A stretch of DNA of 64,000 bases, from positions 3,378,528 through 3,442,527 of the forward strand of contig NW_025062475.1 of the NCBI RefSeq assembly GCF_000002995.4. Reading direction: 5' to 3'. Positions 1-13,800 of this stretch are shown here, piece after piece. Within the stretch, counting starts at the first letter, position 1, and each line of letters opens with the position of its first letter. The notes below the pieces were generated by a model. The model worked only from the letters and a program-made list of their open reading frames with translations. It did not search any database and had not been told where the DNA came from. The DNA comes from Brugia malayi. Its lineage: Eukaryota > Nematoda > Chromadorea > Rhabditida > Onchocercidae. A program made the translations under genes and the position numbers.

Positions 1-390
1 ATTAAAAAATATATGATAAAATATAATTTATTTAATATTTGAAAATTTTTCAAGTTAAAACACAAAAAAAAAATTTTTGATCTATATTTTAAAAAAAGAA
101 TGAAAAGAAAGAAAGAAACTACAAATATTTTTTTAGCATTTTGGAAAATTTTAGAATTACATTTTGACTGAGAAAATTTTTCATTTTATTTCAGAATTGA
201 TAAAAAGTTTAACTTAGCCTGTTTTGGTTGTATTATAAAATGTTATACTCTTTTCATATTATTATCATTTCATCAATTTCAATTTTTTTCTTTCTTAACT
301 CAAAATTTTGATGTCATAGAATTGGAATTGAAAGGCACTTATTTAATTTAGTATTTAATTAAATTACTGTGATAAGATTACAGGGAAAGA
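1..390. other. Upstream region of the collagen gene
   Basis: AT-rich sequence with no coding exon seen. It presumably holds the collagen promoter and 5' UTR. A ATTACAG directly before the start region (372-382) could be a splice or trans-splice acceptor; this is inference. Confidence 0.4.
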
Positions 391-1940
391 ATGAGCACCA
401 AGTCAATGATTGGTATTGCAACGGCCAGTTGCGCCTGTATCATTGTCATATCAATGGTCGCTGTTTGTGTAATATTTAATGAAATAAACAATTTGCATGA
501 CGATGTTATGGATGAAATGGGCGTCTTTAGAGTTAGTAATTTTATGAATGTCAAATTTCTAATTTAGATTTTCATTTTTTTGTTGTTTTATTTGTTTTAC
601 AATTTATAGCAAGTTTATTTAAGAATAGAATTAAGAAAATGTTAATTATTATGTATTTCGTTTTTTTCAAATAACCATTATCAAATTTGAAATGTGATAC
701 TATGATAATAGCTATTGAGAATTCATGCGCAAATGATTATGTTTACCGCTAGATTATTTGATCATTTACAGTATTATAAAAAGTTTAGAAGTAGATATAT
801 GAAATACTATTAGATGAATTAATTAATTATGATAATTTATGAGTATATGATAATTAAGAAGGATCAAATTCAATATTCTTTCAGACAGTTGCAGATGATA
901 CTTGGGAAAGAATAGTAATGCTTCACTTTGGTCCAGGTGGTCGTCGACAAGAAACATTCTCCTCTTTGATTAACCGATACAAACGACAATTCATTCCACC
1001 ACCACATTGTCGTTCGTTTTCAACTTTTAACATTAAATCAATAAAACAAAGGAAAATTGAATTAAGCCAAGATTGATTTTTTCTTTAAATTCTAGAAATT
1101 ATTTGGAGATCAGTTCCATTCAGAAATGTGCAGTTTGGATAAAATGATAAAATTTATTATAGAATGTCAAGCGCCAGAATTATGTCCACCGGGACCACCA
1201 GGACCACCAGGTGATAAAGGTCTAAGAGGTATTGATGGACCGATTGGCAACGATGGTAGAGACGGTGCCAGTGGTGTATCACTGTTAGCGACATATCACT
1301 TTCCTGGTGGTTGCATAGAATGTCCTCCGGGACGACAGGGACCACCTGGACCTAATGGTTTAGAAGGAGATTATGGAGCCACAGGACGTCGTGGATCACT
1401 TGGAATACCGGGTAAAAGTGGACAACGTGGACCAGTTGGACCACCAGGTGAAATGGGTGAACCAGGACCTGATGGAGCACCTGGAAGGCCAGGATCACCA
1501 GGAAGAGATGGAAAGCGAGGCATTGGACCACAAGGACCGAAAGGACCAACTGGACCAAGAGGACCACCAGGTTTGCCAGGTCCGGATGGAAACAGAGGTG
1601 CCGATGGTGAACCAGGAGAACAGGGAATGGAAGGACGACGAGGAAATGATGGTAGAAAAGGCAATGATGGACGTCCTGGAGCGGTATATTTGACATTTTT
1701 TTTTAAGAATTTTAAAATTACTTAAATTTTTTACATTGCTGTTCTTTTTAAAATGTTTAATGATGTATCATCACATTTAACTTTTTATGGATAAGTAAGA
1801 TATTGTTTCGTTCTTCCACTTGACAACTTCATAATTAGCATATAATATTTTAGCTTGGTAGGCCTGGTCTACCAGGACCAGATGCTCATTACTGCCCATG
1901 TCCACCACGAAGTTCAGCTTACCTAACGAAGATACATTGA
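391..1940 (+). CDS. Cuticle collagen, 304 aa, four exons
   Basis: Structural protein of the nematode cuticle, secreted by the hypodermis. Model: join(391-531, 885-1011, 1124-1683, 1854-1940), giving 305 codons including stop, the usual size for this family. Exon 1 encodes an N-terminal hydrophobic segment (residues about 4-28), the signal-anchor typical of cuticle collagens. Exon 2 carries basic residues after it ([10 protein letters not shown]), where family members have their processing site. Exon 3 holds several Gly-X-Y blocks with short interruptions and Cys pairs around them. Exon 4 finishes the last Gly-X-Y block and a Cys-Pro-Cys end ([10 protein letters not shown]), as expected for inter-chain disulfides. 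All four exons join in phase. The exon 2/3 junction (donor after 1011, acceptor TTCCATTCAG ending 1123) is chosen because it is the only one found that keeps the frame. An AATAAA lies near 2097. The exact collagen subfamily is not assigned. Confidence 0.9.
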
Positions 1941-3714
1941 CGATAATCGACTCTCTCTCTCTTTATATATACATATATGCTCATTCAAACGGTGACATGG
2001 AAATATTAAATTTCTTTTTTCTCAACAAATATTTGTCATTCTGATCAAAGTGACGTGGAATTCAACAATTAACAATAATTGATATGATGAAGCTCAATAA
2101 ATATGGTGCAAAATAAAACACTCCATTTCGCATAAATTTTCGCCTATTTTTGTTTACACTGTACGCTTTTAATATCAGATAAAAAAAAAAAAACTAATAA
2201 TGGAAAATTGATTTCATAAAGTATTTGTGATAATTATAAGAGTTTGATGGTGCAAATGTTAGGTAATTAAACAGTAATTAACATAATAACAGCTAATGTT
2301 AACATATTTAATTCTTATAATATATTACATTAATACTACTCATTAAGTAAATGTTCAAATTTTCAAAAATTGGTTTATGAAATTCCATTTTTTTTTCTTC
2401 TCCAATTTTTTAATGATTTAGCAAAAAATACACAAATTTCATTGGGTTATTAGTAAAAGTAAAGAATTAAAAAAAAAAAAAAAGAAAGAAATGAAGAAGG
2501 AACTAAACATTGACCTTTAAACTTAACATGAAAAATCATTTTTTTTTAGACTCTTTGATGGATTTATTGCTATAGATGCTATATGCTTTTTTTTTAAATA
2601 TTATCTCCCTCAATCATATACAGTGATTAAACTGCTTTACTGATATTTAATGAATTAAATAATTTTTAAATTACATTACTGTTAATTATCAGTAAGATGA
2701 ATGCAATATCAGCAAAAGAAAATTTCCAACATATCACTCATATATCTATTTTAACTATTATCTTTTCAGAACAATCATTTGTCAAAAATTTTAATCACTT
2801 CGTTTTTGTTTTTTGCTCTCTTATCAATAACTAATCATTGAATATTACCAAAAAAAAAACCCTTTTTAAACATATTAAAAGCAACTATTAGATGGATTAT
2901 TTATAAACAAAAATTAGTACAGTTAAAAAATATCCCTCAAAATTAACAAAATCATCAAACTTTTAAAATAACTTTCAATATTAATACAAAAATCTCTCGG
3001 AGGGATCATAATTTTCATATCGATTCGATTCAGGAATTCATTAAATTTAACACAGGACATCTAAACAGAGCGCGATCGTAATATCCTGTAAATTCTCTTG
3101 CAAATGTTTAGGTTTTGGGTATGTGCTTGAGGTTTGTTTTATTTCACTCTACACGTGTTATCTTTTAAAATTACCGTACAGAGGTCACGTGCGTAAATTT
3201 ACTCTCCCATACTTCTAACAGTAATACTCTTTAGAAATTAATAGATTCTGTAAAAAAGTTTTTATTTTGGTGAAAAGGGCCGTGTAATTTCAGCACTAAA
3301 TTGGTTTCAGTTCTTTCCAATTCAGTGTTTTGTTTTTTTTTCTCTATAATCTAATATACATTTACACTGCATGTATGGATTATTTCCATGTGATTAAACA
3401 AGTTAGATTCGATTTGATGGTATTGTTTGCTGTATTTTAATATAGTGATTATATTAAAAATGTTAAATTTTTTAAATCGTTGTCCATTTATTCTTCTATA
3501 TCTTTTTGCTGTAAAGGTTAAGGGTTTTTTGTAAACGTCTGAAAAAAGCTTAAGCCATTAGAAGTAATCATAGTTTCGTTTGATTTCTCTCATTCTTTCT
3601 TTTTTTGAACACAATTTCTTAAAGTTATCATTCTTGTGATTTTCTTCAATGATATATTTTTTGTCATATCGTGTAACAATTGCTTCAATCAGATTTCTTT
3701 GAGAACGGCAGAAT
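1941..3714. other. Intergenic, AT-rich
   Basis: Collagen 3' UTR (AATAAA near 2097), then A/T homopolymer-rich DNA with no open frame of coding character. The last part (about 3050-3714) is less AT-rich and may hold the promoter of the next gene. An acceptor-like AACGGCAG ends at 3711, four bases before its ATG, which fits spliced-leader addition (inference). Confidence 0.5.
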
Positions 3715-6700
3715 ATGGATGAAGAAGAATTACTGTTGGAAACACCGAGTACATTTGTAAGTTTATGCTCATGTTGCATAGTACCACACGGTATTTTATG
3801 CAAAATCTTTTTCAACTTCTTTGGTAAGCGTGAATACTAGTACTACCATATTTATTTATGAATTGACCTTTCTTCTGGGTACAAGCTCGATTGTCGGGTA
3901 GTTTGAAATTTGTTGAAAACAGTTCCGTGACTCATTATTATCATTGTCAGGATGTTAGTAACTTAAGCGAGTTGGATGAGTCGGCAATTTTGGGTGATGA
4001 CGATATTCAAGAGGAAGGAAGCATAAAAGACGAGATTGTGGAACATCATGAAGAAACCGAAGAACTTGATTATGATGAAGATTTGGAAGCCGAAAAAGCA
4101 CCACGTTTATCGAAGTTCACTTCTGAACGGGTATAACTTCCAATATTTGTTATGTCTTTAACTTTTAAAGTATCTCTTATGATGATACTAGCCTTTGAAT
4201 TTTAGACGATAATGCAGAAACGTTCTTTGTTGAATGAAGCATCGTCAAAAAGGGATGAGCAAAATCGAAGTGCTCCGACAAACAGTGCGTCAGTCAGCAA
4301 ATCGGTAACACGTTATACTTTCTTATATTCTCATTATATATCTTTTTTCTTCTTTTCATTCGCGCTTTTTGTGTTGCTGGATATTTTTAGCAATAAGTGT
4401 TTAGAATTATATAGGAATTCTCAATTGTAATTCGTTTGTTTTGATTAGGAAGCATATTATATTTTGTCATATTGATACATAATTCCAAGTACTGGTTATT
4501 TTTTATCCTGGGTAGGAGAAAACTACCAAAATACTATGTAATTTTAAAGGTTAAGCCGATAAGTTTGGAGGATAACTTGTCTCGATCATCTCAAGTGCAT
4601 TCGGTGAAGAACACGACAGGCACAACTCGTGCACCGAAAGTTTTCATTAACCCTCATCACAGAGGCGTTCTGAGACCACAAGGATCAACACCACATAGCT
4701 GTGAGGACACTTTTTAATTTGATAGTGTTTAATTTTTGATTTGATTTTTTTCGTCTGTTTTCATGAAGCAGTAGGCACAGCTGAAATTTTTGTATATGTC
4801 ATGAATTTTTTAGATTCCTGTAAGGTGTCTTTTTATGGTAGTTTTAATGTAATGCCCTGTTTTATGTCTCTTGGCGTGCATTTTAGCGGATTGAAGAGTT
4901 TGTAGCTCTTATTACATTTTTTAAAGAGGGTACTTTGATGAGACAAAGTCTATATCATTGTAGACTTCCATTAAAATGCTGCAAACAATCAATTTCAGGC
5001 TGTTGGAATTTTTGTGTGAGTCTTAGATTCTACAATTGTTATTTATAAGCCTTTTTAATCTTTATTAAACTATTGCAGTACCGTTGCCATGGGAAGCGGC
5101 AGTTAGAGTACCTAGTGTACCAGGTTTACGACATCCGGTAGCCCTTCCACTACCAAACAGTGTCACAATGTTGCCACAAGTGTCACATTCAGTCCCTTTT
5201 CCTGTAAGTTTTTTTTTTTTTTTTCTGGACACATTGCTAGCATTTTTAAAGGGAAATATCGCTAAGAATGTAAAGTTTGAAATTTGCGACACAGTTAAGA
5301 CATTTCTTAATATTTATAAAATAACAGTTATGATATTGTGTAATACTTTTGTGGACATTCATCGAGAGTGTTCTTTAACACATGGATTTAAAATGCTAAC
5401 TATTAACGTTTACCAGCTAGTTGAAGCTATGATTCTTTCGAACAAATTTCATTTAGTTAATCATATTTAGCGTTTCATAGGTTGCTTTGAAGCTTCGGAA
5501 ATAAGTCGTCTATATACACTATCGAAAGAATTAAATCTTATATTGTCTTAAAATACCCAAAATACATGAGTGATTTCCAAATGCCTCGAACAAATGTCAT
5601 AGATTTAAAGTGTTTCACCGTAATTAAGACTTGTGATCTTTTAAAACTTTAGTATGTATTTAAATTATTTAGCATTATCCTTCTACATGTATAGTCTGTT
5701 AGTTCTAATTTTGACAGATGTTTTAGATTGTTCCATCATCATCCACAGATTTCTCGCGTCCACCACCCCAAATCATGCCACTTCCAAATTATTCAACACC
5801 ACCTCCATCTGTTTATCCTAGTCAGTTTATGGCAGAGTCTCTTGGCTTAATTCCATCCGTTGGACAGTGGGATCAAATGGTGGAAGGTTTTTTGCGTCGT
5901 ACAACGGCTCATAGCAGATCTCGTTTCTCACGTTCACCACGTTCTTCCTCTTCTTCACGTTCAAGGTTTATCTCATAGATTACTTTTATTTTTGAGTTAT
6001 TTTGACTAGGAGTGTTTTTGTGACACTTGCCAAGTTGATTAAATCATCTGTAAAATTTAATACAGTAATACCAGAACTCAGTTAATTAATATAATAAATA
6101 ATAGGAACAAGTAGAAAATTTTTATTTAAAAGTGCAAGGTACACTATGGTGGTCATTACAGAAACAACTAAATATGAAAACTCTTTCTACGGTAAAAAAT
6201 TTTATGAGATTTAATTCGTAGGTCGCATTCTTATTCATCGCATTCCTCAAGTTCTACAGTATCTTCGCGTTCTTCATCACGTTCGCCTTATCGCCGAGTT
6301 CATTCACGCAGTCGCCGTTCATCTTCACGTCGTCCGTTCAACCATCGTTCAAGGTTGGAATTTCTAATGTTACTGGTCATGTTTCCTAATTGGTGGCATT
6401 CAAAACTTCAATATGTATTAAGTTTAGAGGCTTATTATTGAGTTTAGGTTCTATAAGCTTTTTAGTCTAATTGCAAAAAGAAGGTCACGTATACCTTTTA
6501 TGTATGCTATTTTTTCCTTTTTTTTTCTAATAATATTGATACTCTCAGGAATGAAGTGATACGTCGACGTTCCAGAGACCGTTTGAAAAAATCTGGCGAT
6601 GGTCATAGAGAGTCGGTATACCATTATGATCGTACTAGAAATCGTGCAAATGATGTAGCGAAGCAGGTCAGTGGATATCTCCGAATTTTGTTGTTTCTAA

Positions 6701-7838
6701 TACTTCAGAGGTACTTTTTTTTTTGTTTTTGAACTCTTAATTGCTTCAGGAAAAGACTATGGAATGCGCGAAAGCAATTGGTTTAGACAGTGAATATTTG
6801 ACAAAGCTGGAGGAGCAGAAAAAAATGCGCGAAGTGATTTTACGAAAAAAAGAAGAGCGGCGTATTCAAACTGTTCAACGTCTTGGAGGACCAATTTCTG
6901 CATCCGACCAGAAGTCTATGCGGCAGTTGAACCGTACCAGTAATTTCGGTGAACGGCGACTTGAGCACAATCGAAGAATGGATGAAGAGCATTCCAGCAG
7001 ACGAAAATTTGACAGTAGGATGCGAAAAACTAGTGGAATTCGAAATGGAAGAAAGGAGCCTGTGAGTGGTACAAGTAGTGACGTTTCACGAGAAGCCGTT
7101 AACGTTAACCGACTAGAAGCATCAGTTTGTGCGGAAAAAGGTGTAGCTACTAATAGTAGTGTCATACAAAAAATGGAACCTGCTGTGGTCGGAAATGATC
7201 CCAATATGGAGCAAACGGCTGCAAGAGTTACTGCAGTTACATCAGTTCGTCGTGCTAAGCGAGAAAACGAACAGAATCCGGAGCGAACACGGAAGAAGAA
7301 AGCTTATTTGGCTGTTGTTATCAGTTCATTGAATCAGGCTCCGATCAATGTAGACAGAATCAGGATCATTGCTGAGACTATTGGGCCTACTAAGGTATCG
7401 AAGTTTTTTATCGTAAACTTTTTAGTAGGGAACTATCTTGATTGAATAGCGAGTTATATATAATTATATAATTAGATTAGTTTATATAAATACAATTAAA
7501 TTAAGCGCTTACTGAATAAAGGATTCTTCCTCCATGCTTAAAAGAACGAAATCATATTTCGTTGAAATCTTTAGAAAGTGTGGAGATCGTCGGAGAATAC
7601 CGTATCGCTTATTTTTGAGGAACATGAGAGCGCCAAGAAATTCATGTTTCATTATCACAAGTTTGTTCATTTTTATTATCATATTTTATACTTGCTTTTA
7701 TCAGATATGTTATGGTATGTTAGTTTAGCATTTCTTCCCGATCAGACTGTGATTGGAAATTTGAGAATTCACTGCAGGACGGCGTACATAGAACAGATGG
7801 AAGCATTTTGGAAGAAACATCACGTAGAATTATTTTGA
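3715..7838 (+). CDS. Ser/Arg-rich protein with RRM-like C-terminus, about 681 aa
   Basis: Probable nuclear RNA-processing protein; I do not recognise the ortholog. Model: join(3715-3823, 3886-4130, 4206-4304, 4550-4700, 5079-5203, 5727-5965, 6222-6353, 6549-6666, 6750-7394, 7575-7664, 7746-7838); every junction keeps phase. Order of regions: an acidic N-terminus (runs of Glu/Asp around exon 2), a Pro-rich middle (exons 5-6, RPPPQIMPLPNYSTPPPS), an RS domain spread over exons 6-8 (repeated Arg-Ser), a charged helix (exon 9 start), and a C-terminal region of about 90 residues. That last region has the alternating beta/alpha pattern of an RRM fold, but no clear RNP1/RNP2. Exon 1 is uncertain: a GTAAGT at 3757 would end it earlier, but only the donor after 3823 keeps the frame into exon 2. 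The last two exons are also open without the small intron. Function as a splicing regulator or coactivator is inference from the RS domain. Confidence 0.7.
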
Positions 7839-8758
7839 TCAGTTAGTAAAGTTTATAGAAGCGTTTGTTGTGTAATGTTCCCTTATGAAGTTTCTGGCGA
7901 AATTCCTGTAGCTACTATTATTGTAAAGGTATTTACTATCTTAACTTATTAAAAACAAGTGGTGAGAAGATCTGTGTATCCGTTTATTGCTTTATTTACA
8001 TCACTTTTAGTCGAGTAATCCACGGTGTACAACTTGCTGTAACGCTACAAAAATTGTTCGCTAATTTGACGGAACTTCCATGATGAATGCCTCGGTTGCC
8101 GTTGGTGAGATTTGCTGAAATTCTCTTCAACGCACGAAATGAACATTTTTATTGGGTAGCTATTTATTTTGAGCGTTATCTCTTAAACTATTGGCATTAT
8201 CATCAAATTTATGAGCTCGAATAGCTACAGTAAGAAAATATTTTATAAAACTAATTCAAATGAGATATCCAAATTGGGTTCCATATCCACTATGTGTGGT
8301 TTTTTTTTTTTTCTTTTAATATGGTCTTGTAAAAGAAATAGTGATTGTAGAGTATATTGATAATCGATAAAGTATTATAATCCTTGGTTTTTTTATTTTT
8401 GATGTCACTGCTTATATTTATATTCAAATTATTTGCACTAGAGAATAACCGTTCTTATTTTTCGATTTTTGATTCCTGGAAAAGTGTAATTTTGATAATA
8501 AGTTTGTTAGTGCTATTTTACTGTTTCAATTATTCCTTAATTGTTTGCATTGATGAACAGTGGATGATTTTATTTTATTATTTTGTTATCCATTTTTCAT
8601 TTTTTAAACTAGTTTTTTGTTGGTCTTTGACCTTCTTGCAAGTTTTAAAAGCATAATTTTTCCGAAGCTTGAAATCTCTATTTTTTGGGAATTTATCAAG
8701 TTCTTGCTTACAACCAACAGTAGTTATTGAATGATGAAGTGTTTACTTGCATTATTAT

Positions 8759-8794
<36 letters not shown>

Positions 8795-10856
8795 CATTTT
8801 TTTCTTTGCAGTAGATGTTTGACTTTAATCCTCGTAAATTTTGGAAGTCTAGTGTCTTAAAGCTCACAGTTTCCATTCTATGTTTATTTCAAATGCGTCC
8901 TTCTAACAAAATCTCTTTACATTGACAAGTGAGCGATTTAATATATTCTGATGTTTTGATGTTGTATTTTTCTTTCTTTTAGCACGTAAATCATGGTATT
9001 TTTTGACTTTACTCCTTACAAATTTCGAAAGCTTAACTTCTCAGCAAGTTACATTCCTCTTCCTATTACTTTATTAAATATTTGTTCCCGATATATTAAA
9101 CTAAAATATATTTTAAGTAGATCTGGTTGGGTGTTGATTCAAAATGTAATGTTTAACATTTCTGATGATTTACTGCTGGTCATGCGTTTCATCCATAATT
9201 TCACGTTGTAACAAGTTGTGTTTTGCGTTTAACTTTAACTTTTTCGTAAAGTATCATGATTTTTGCTCGAATCAAGAAGCATTACTTGTATCTTTCGATT
9301 AAGTCGGAATATAATTTGGAGAAAATTGACTTTGTATTGTTTGTTTTTGCTCTTAAAATTCTTGTTATAATTCACAAAAGGGCTTTAGTAATTTCAAAAA
9401 TGGGTGGACCACTGACTGTAGCTGTGAAATTTGATTGTTCGCTTATTATTCCAAGAAACTGTTCCTTTTCGATTACTGTTGTGGTTGAGAAGCATATTAC
9501 TATCATATAAAGTATTGTTTCATGTCACGTTCTCTCCCATTCTATTAAACGAAGTTCGAGACTTCGTTATATTTTTGATATATATGTCACTTTCAAATAG
9601 AATTGTATTAAAGTTCAACTTTTAATTACATACACTTTTTAAAAGCTAGCTTTTCGGACTTTTGTACGCTGTTAAGAGTACATTGAATAATATGATTATG
9701 TATTACCACAATAACTCTGAATATCTAAATAATCGATTTCAGTTAATTGATTTCTTAATGATATAATGGACAATTTTTGCACATATTTACGGGTATAAAG
9801 AAATCTCAGTTATCATAACATCTTTTTAATTTTCTCATTCCTCTATGCTGCTATTTTATTACTCTCAGTAATATCACTAGCTCATTGTAATGAGCAAATA
9901 AATAATAAATAAAAAATGCTTTTCATTCATGTATTCTTTTTTTATTTGTATACTTTCTTTTCCAAGTACAGTGATACGTACCTCTTGTTGTTCGCGTATT
10001 CTTCAAATCAAAAAAGGTAAACTGTAAAATATGTATACGGGTACTAGAATAAAAATGATTTGGTCGTGTTGTTTCTTTAATACACTGAATGCTAATTTCT
10101 TCTATTCGATCATTGTTTGATGATTGCAAAAATTAATTGTGCTTCTGGATGAATTGGGGGAAAGTTGAATGAAGGATGTGGTGGAAATTAGGTTATTGCA
10201 GAGGAGACACCATCATGATATGTCTTCATATGACCGAAAATTTGCTCATAAATCAAGAGCTTCGGGATTTGCTTCAGTACACAAGAAACCAAGTCTGAAT
10301 GATAGTTTCATACCAAGAATAATCAGTACGAGTGGTTGTTCGTGGAAATCAAGTTTTTCTTTCCAGGAATAACTGACATTTTCCAGAACTGTCTTGGAGA
10401 GGAGCAATAGTGTAATCCGGGCAATTGTGAATATGTAAATTAATATAAAATTCTGTGCTGTAAGTAAAAAAGTCCCATTTGCTGGAACTTGGGATTTTTC
10501 ATAAGCGATAGTAAAAATTTTACTGACAATAAATAAAAAAATATAAAGTACAGCATTATTCAAACAAAACGACTTCTAAGCCAAGACGAAATGTTCCGCC
10601 AGCAACACAATATCAGTATTTAATTCTTTTGGCGATATCGCTGAAATGTTGACATTAATTCCTTTAAGAAGAAAACGGTTGGAAAATTAAAGTCTTGGAA
10701 CCTCTAGAATTAATGGAAAATAGTGAATATTTAAGATATAGTTCAGTTCAACTTATTTGCTAAATTCGTAACATCTGTCCGCACACCCTTAATCTTTTTT
10801 TAAGAAACACATTTTAGATAAGGACTCTTATTCTTGCAATGAATTTATTGAAAATC
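7839..10856. other. Intergenic; short coding-like pieces but no gene model
   Basis: Immediately downstream of the SR-rich gene, 7862-7928 ends in a good GTATTT donor and 8007-8060 follows a TTTTAG acceptor. Both read as short coding-like pieces and could be alternative 3' exons. A run of 30 T residues sits at 8761-8790. Several open frames at 8384-9625 are Phe/Leu/Ile-rich and look like chance frames in T-rich DNA. Around 10169-10563 two overlapping frames on opposite strands are open, the minus one hydrophobic; neither can be supported. The 3' UTR of the minus-strand RED/IK gene must end in the right part. Confidence 0.4.
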
Positions 10857-13800
10857 TTACGATCTATGGCCTTCTATTTTTCGTTTTTCAAGTATTTTAG
10901 TTATTTCGGAGAATTCACGATCCAATTTATGCTTTTCTCGATCTGGAGCACTTTTTCTTGTTTTCCGTCCATCATTTGTTTTCACTCCGAACTGATACGC
11001 CGCTCTGGAACGCAAATCAAAATATCAAATCGAGACCGTTTAATATGCTTCACAAAGGGACGTGATGTGGCTCATATAAATAATGATACAATAATATAAT
11101 TACGCTAAGAACTGCCTAAAGATCTAAGGTCTTTCGAGTGACTATGACTATAAGAAAGTATCTTTAACTTGCTGCAAATATAGGATATTAATGGATTTTT
11201 TCCTACTTCAGGATTTTCAAATGTCCTACTTTAAATTTAACTTCAGGCATGTCTTACTTCGGCATAGCTTCTTTCGATTCCATATACTTTTCATAGTCTT
11301 CGTGATCCTCGAAATCCCAACGTTTCACTGGACCTCGTCTATTTCCCTGTAAAAAACAAAAGTTTAAGAGTCTTTCTATTTAAATCACCTCACATATGGA
11401 ATTTTAGGCGTCTTTATACTAATCCCAGATATGACTATATGATCAATCAACAGATAAACGGAAACATAAAATGCAAGCATCTCATTTTTACTAACCATAT
11501 CCATTTTTGAATAATCAGCTTCGTCATCGCTTTCTCCCGCAGCTTCATACATACCACCCGGATAGCATTCAGCATAACCTTCTGTTTCCATAGGCACTCT
11601 TTTTTTCTTTTCAGATGGTGCATCATTCTCAACCAATTTCACTACTTCTCGACGTTCACCTCGTCTTTCGTCGTCCCGCGTACGACGTTCCCGATCTCGA
11701 TCCCGCTCTCTTCCCCTTTCGTAATCACGATTCCTGTCACGATCGCGATTCCTATCTCTGTCACGATCCGGTTCGCGATCATCGAAGTATCTGAATTTAA
11801 AATGTTAACTTATATATGCGTTATAACATTTCAAATGTTAACATACGACATTACCGTAAAAATTGAAAAAGTTAACACACATTAGTCTTTTATTTAATCA
11901 AAATCTCAATCCGCCTCTTGATCTCTTTCCATATGATTTTAAATCGGTTTCAAAAAACAATGAACAAAGATATATCAATAAGACGAATAACAAGAAATAA
12001 ATCCTTATTTCAGTTAATTACTTCTCGACGATGAAAGAGGATTACCTCACTTGAAAGTAATGTATTGTTTAAAAAAAAAAAACGTAAAATACACTACTTC
12101 AAAACAGTGGTAAATTGATACAAAAATATAAACTGCATGGGAGAAAAGAATGACGATACATCAACACTTACGAAGAAGGTTTTAAACGTTTCCGATCCCG
12201 ATCACGTCTTTCTCGATCACGATCATTTCTGGAAGCAGCGTAATCACGCTGATCGTCAAATATTGGTTGTGAAGCTATCTTAGTATGCTCATCGTTCGTA
12301 CCTTCAGTTTTTTTCTTTTTCTTCTGTGTATCGGCGCGCAAATATGATAGAACTTGTGTGAGTTTCTGAAAATTTAGGACAGTTGGAAAAAACTAGGTTA
12401 AATAATTGCCCTTTATTACGACAAAATTAAGTACCTGAATAAGCATATTGCTGGTGTTGATATCATGAGTACTTTCTGTTGCGGGACAATCATGAACAGA
12501 ACGTAGCAATGTAGTAGGCAAATCATTATCTTCCTCCTCCAGATCAATGACGTAAGCCATACGACCCTTCCTAAATTTCAATTATAACATTAAAAAAAAT
12601 TGTGAAAAAAAAATTAAAACAATAAGGGATAAAATATAGCAACAGTCTTGCCTGAATAATTCATTACACGCAGGAAGTTCATTCTGAAACAATGCTCGAT
12701 GAATGTTTCGAACCATTCGATTATCTGATTGTGGCTCGCCTTTCTGACTGTCTTTCTAGAACATGGAAAAGATCAGAAAATTCACCAAATTTTCAGTATA
12801 TTTCGAAAGAATGAAGTAAAGTGTAACAAGAAAAATTATTTTATGGTGAAACTTTTCTTTTTTTATTTGCAGTTAATTTAAGCACATTGTATTTGAAAAA
12901 AAAAAGACAAAAAAAAAAAACAAAAAAACAAAGAAAAGACTAGCATATGCAAGAAAGAAATAAACACAAATACATAAAAACCTATAATGTTATGACTTAC
13001 ATTATATTGTGATTCCAATACTTCATCACTTTTCTGTTCTCTCATAGCTATTTCTGAACGAACTTTATGCAGCAATGAATAGTCCAAACCTTTCACTAAA
13101 TGAGTATGCTCCATATCACCACCAAGATATTTACTTTCCTGCAGATTTATTCCATACATTCATTACGATTTACGAGCTTGTAACTTTCCATCAAATTGCA
13201 TTTTATTGCTTCAATAACAAAAGATGAAGATTCTTGCAAAAAAATCTCTAAACATCTCAGAAACTTGGAATAAAAATTAAGCAGTAAATTACCTGAATTG
13301 CCTGTTTCCTACGTTGTGCTGCATCAACTGTTGCCCTTACATCACCAGGTACTGCTCGGTATGCATTATTTGCATGTAAATCATCAATAGTATCATCTTT
13401 TCCAACTCCCTTTCGTCTTTCTTCCGCTCGGTCACGATAATTTTTTAAAATCTCATTTAAATTTGATGGTCCTGTAACACCAATTTTTTTTGCTTTATAT
13501 GCCAGAAGCGATGTGAAATCATTAATAAATGATCCAAACAAGGATTAGTTAATTTTGCAATCTTATATCGCTTCAACTGACAGAATTAATATATTTATAC
13601 AAACCAAAAATATCGTCTTCGTCATCAATACTACTCCGTTCCCTTTGTTTCTTGGCCTTGGTACCTGTATTGTGGCTTCTTTTCGAACTGAAAGCAAAAT
13701 ATATTTGTTGTGTAGTTTTGAGTAACCAAACGGTTTACTCATTCAAAATAATCCTTCGACTATCGTTTCATAAACAAATACAAGGAATTATGATATTAAC

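Noticed and set aside
1157..1696. Long open frames on the minus strand and other frames over the collagen exon
   Set aside because: They are shadows of the Gly-X-Y repeat, whose GGNCCN pattern keeps several frames open; the + frame joins correctly to three other exons.
8384..9625. Several + strand open frames of 64-90 codons rich in Phe, Leu and Ile
   Set aside because: Composition is that of T-rich non-coding DNA; no splice partners, domain or signal peptide with a sensible continuation.
10169..10563. Overlapping open frames on both strands, the minus one hydrophobic like a receptor fragment
   Set aside because: No neighbouring exons could be joined and the two frames contradict each other; too weak to call.
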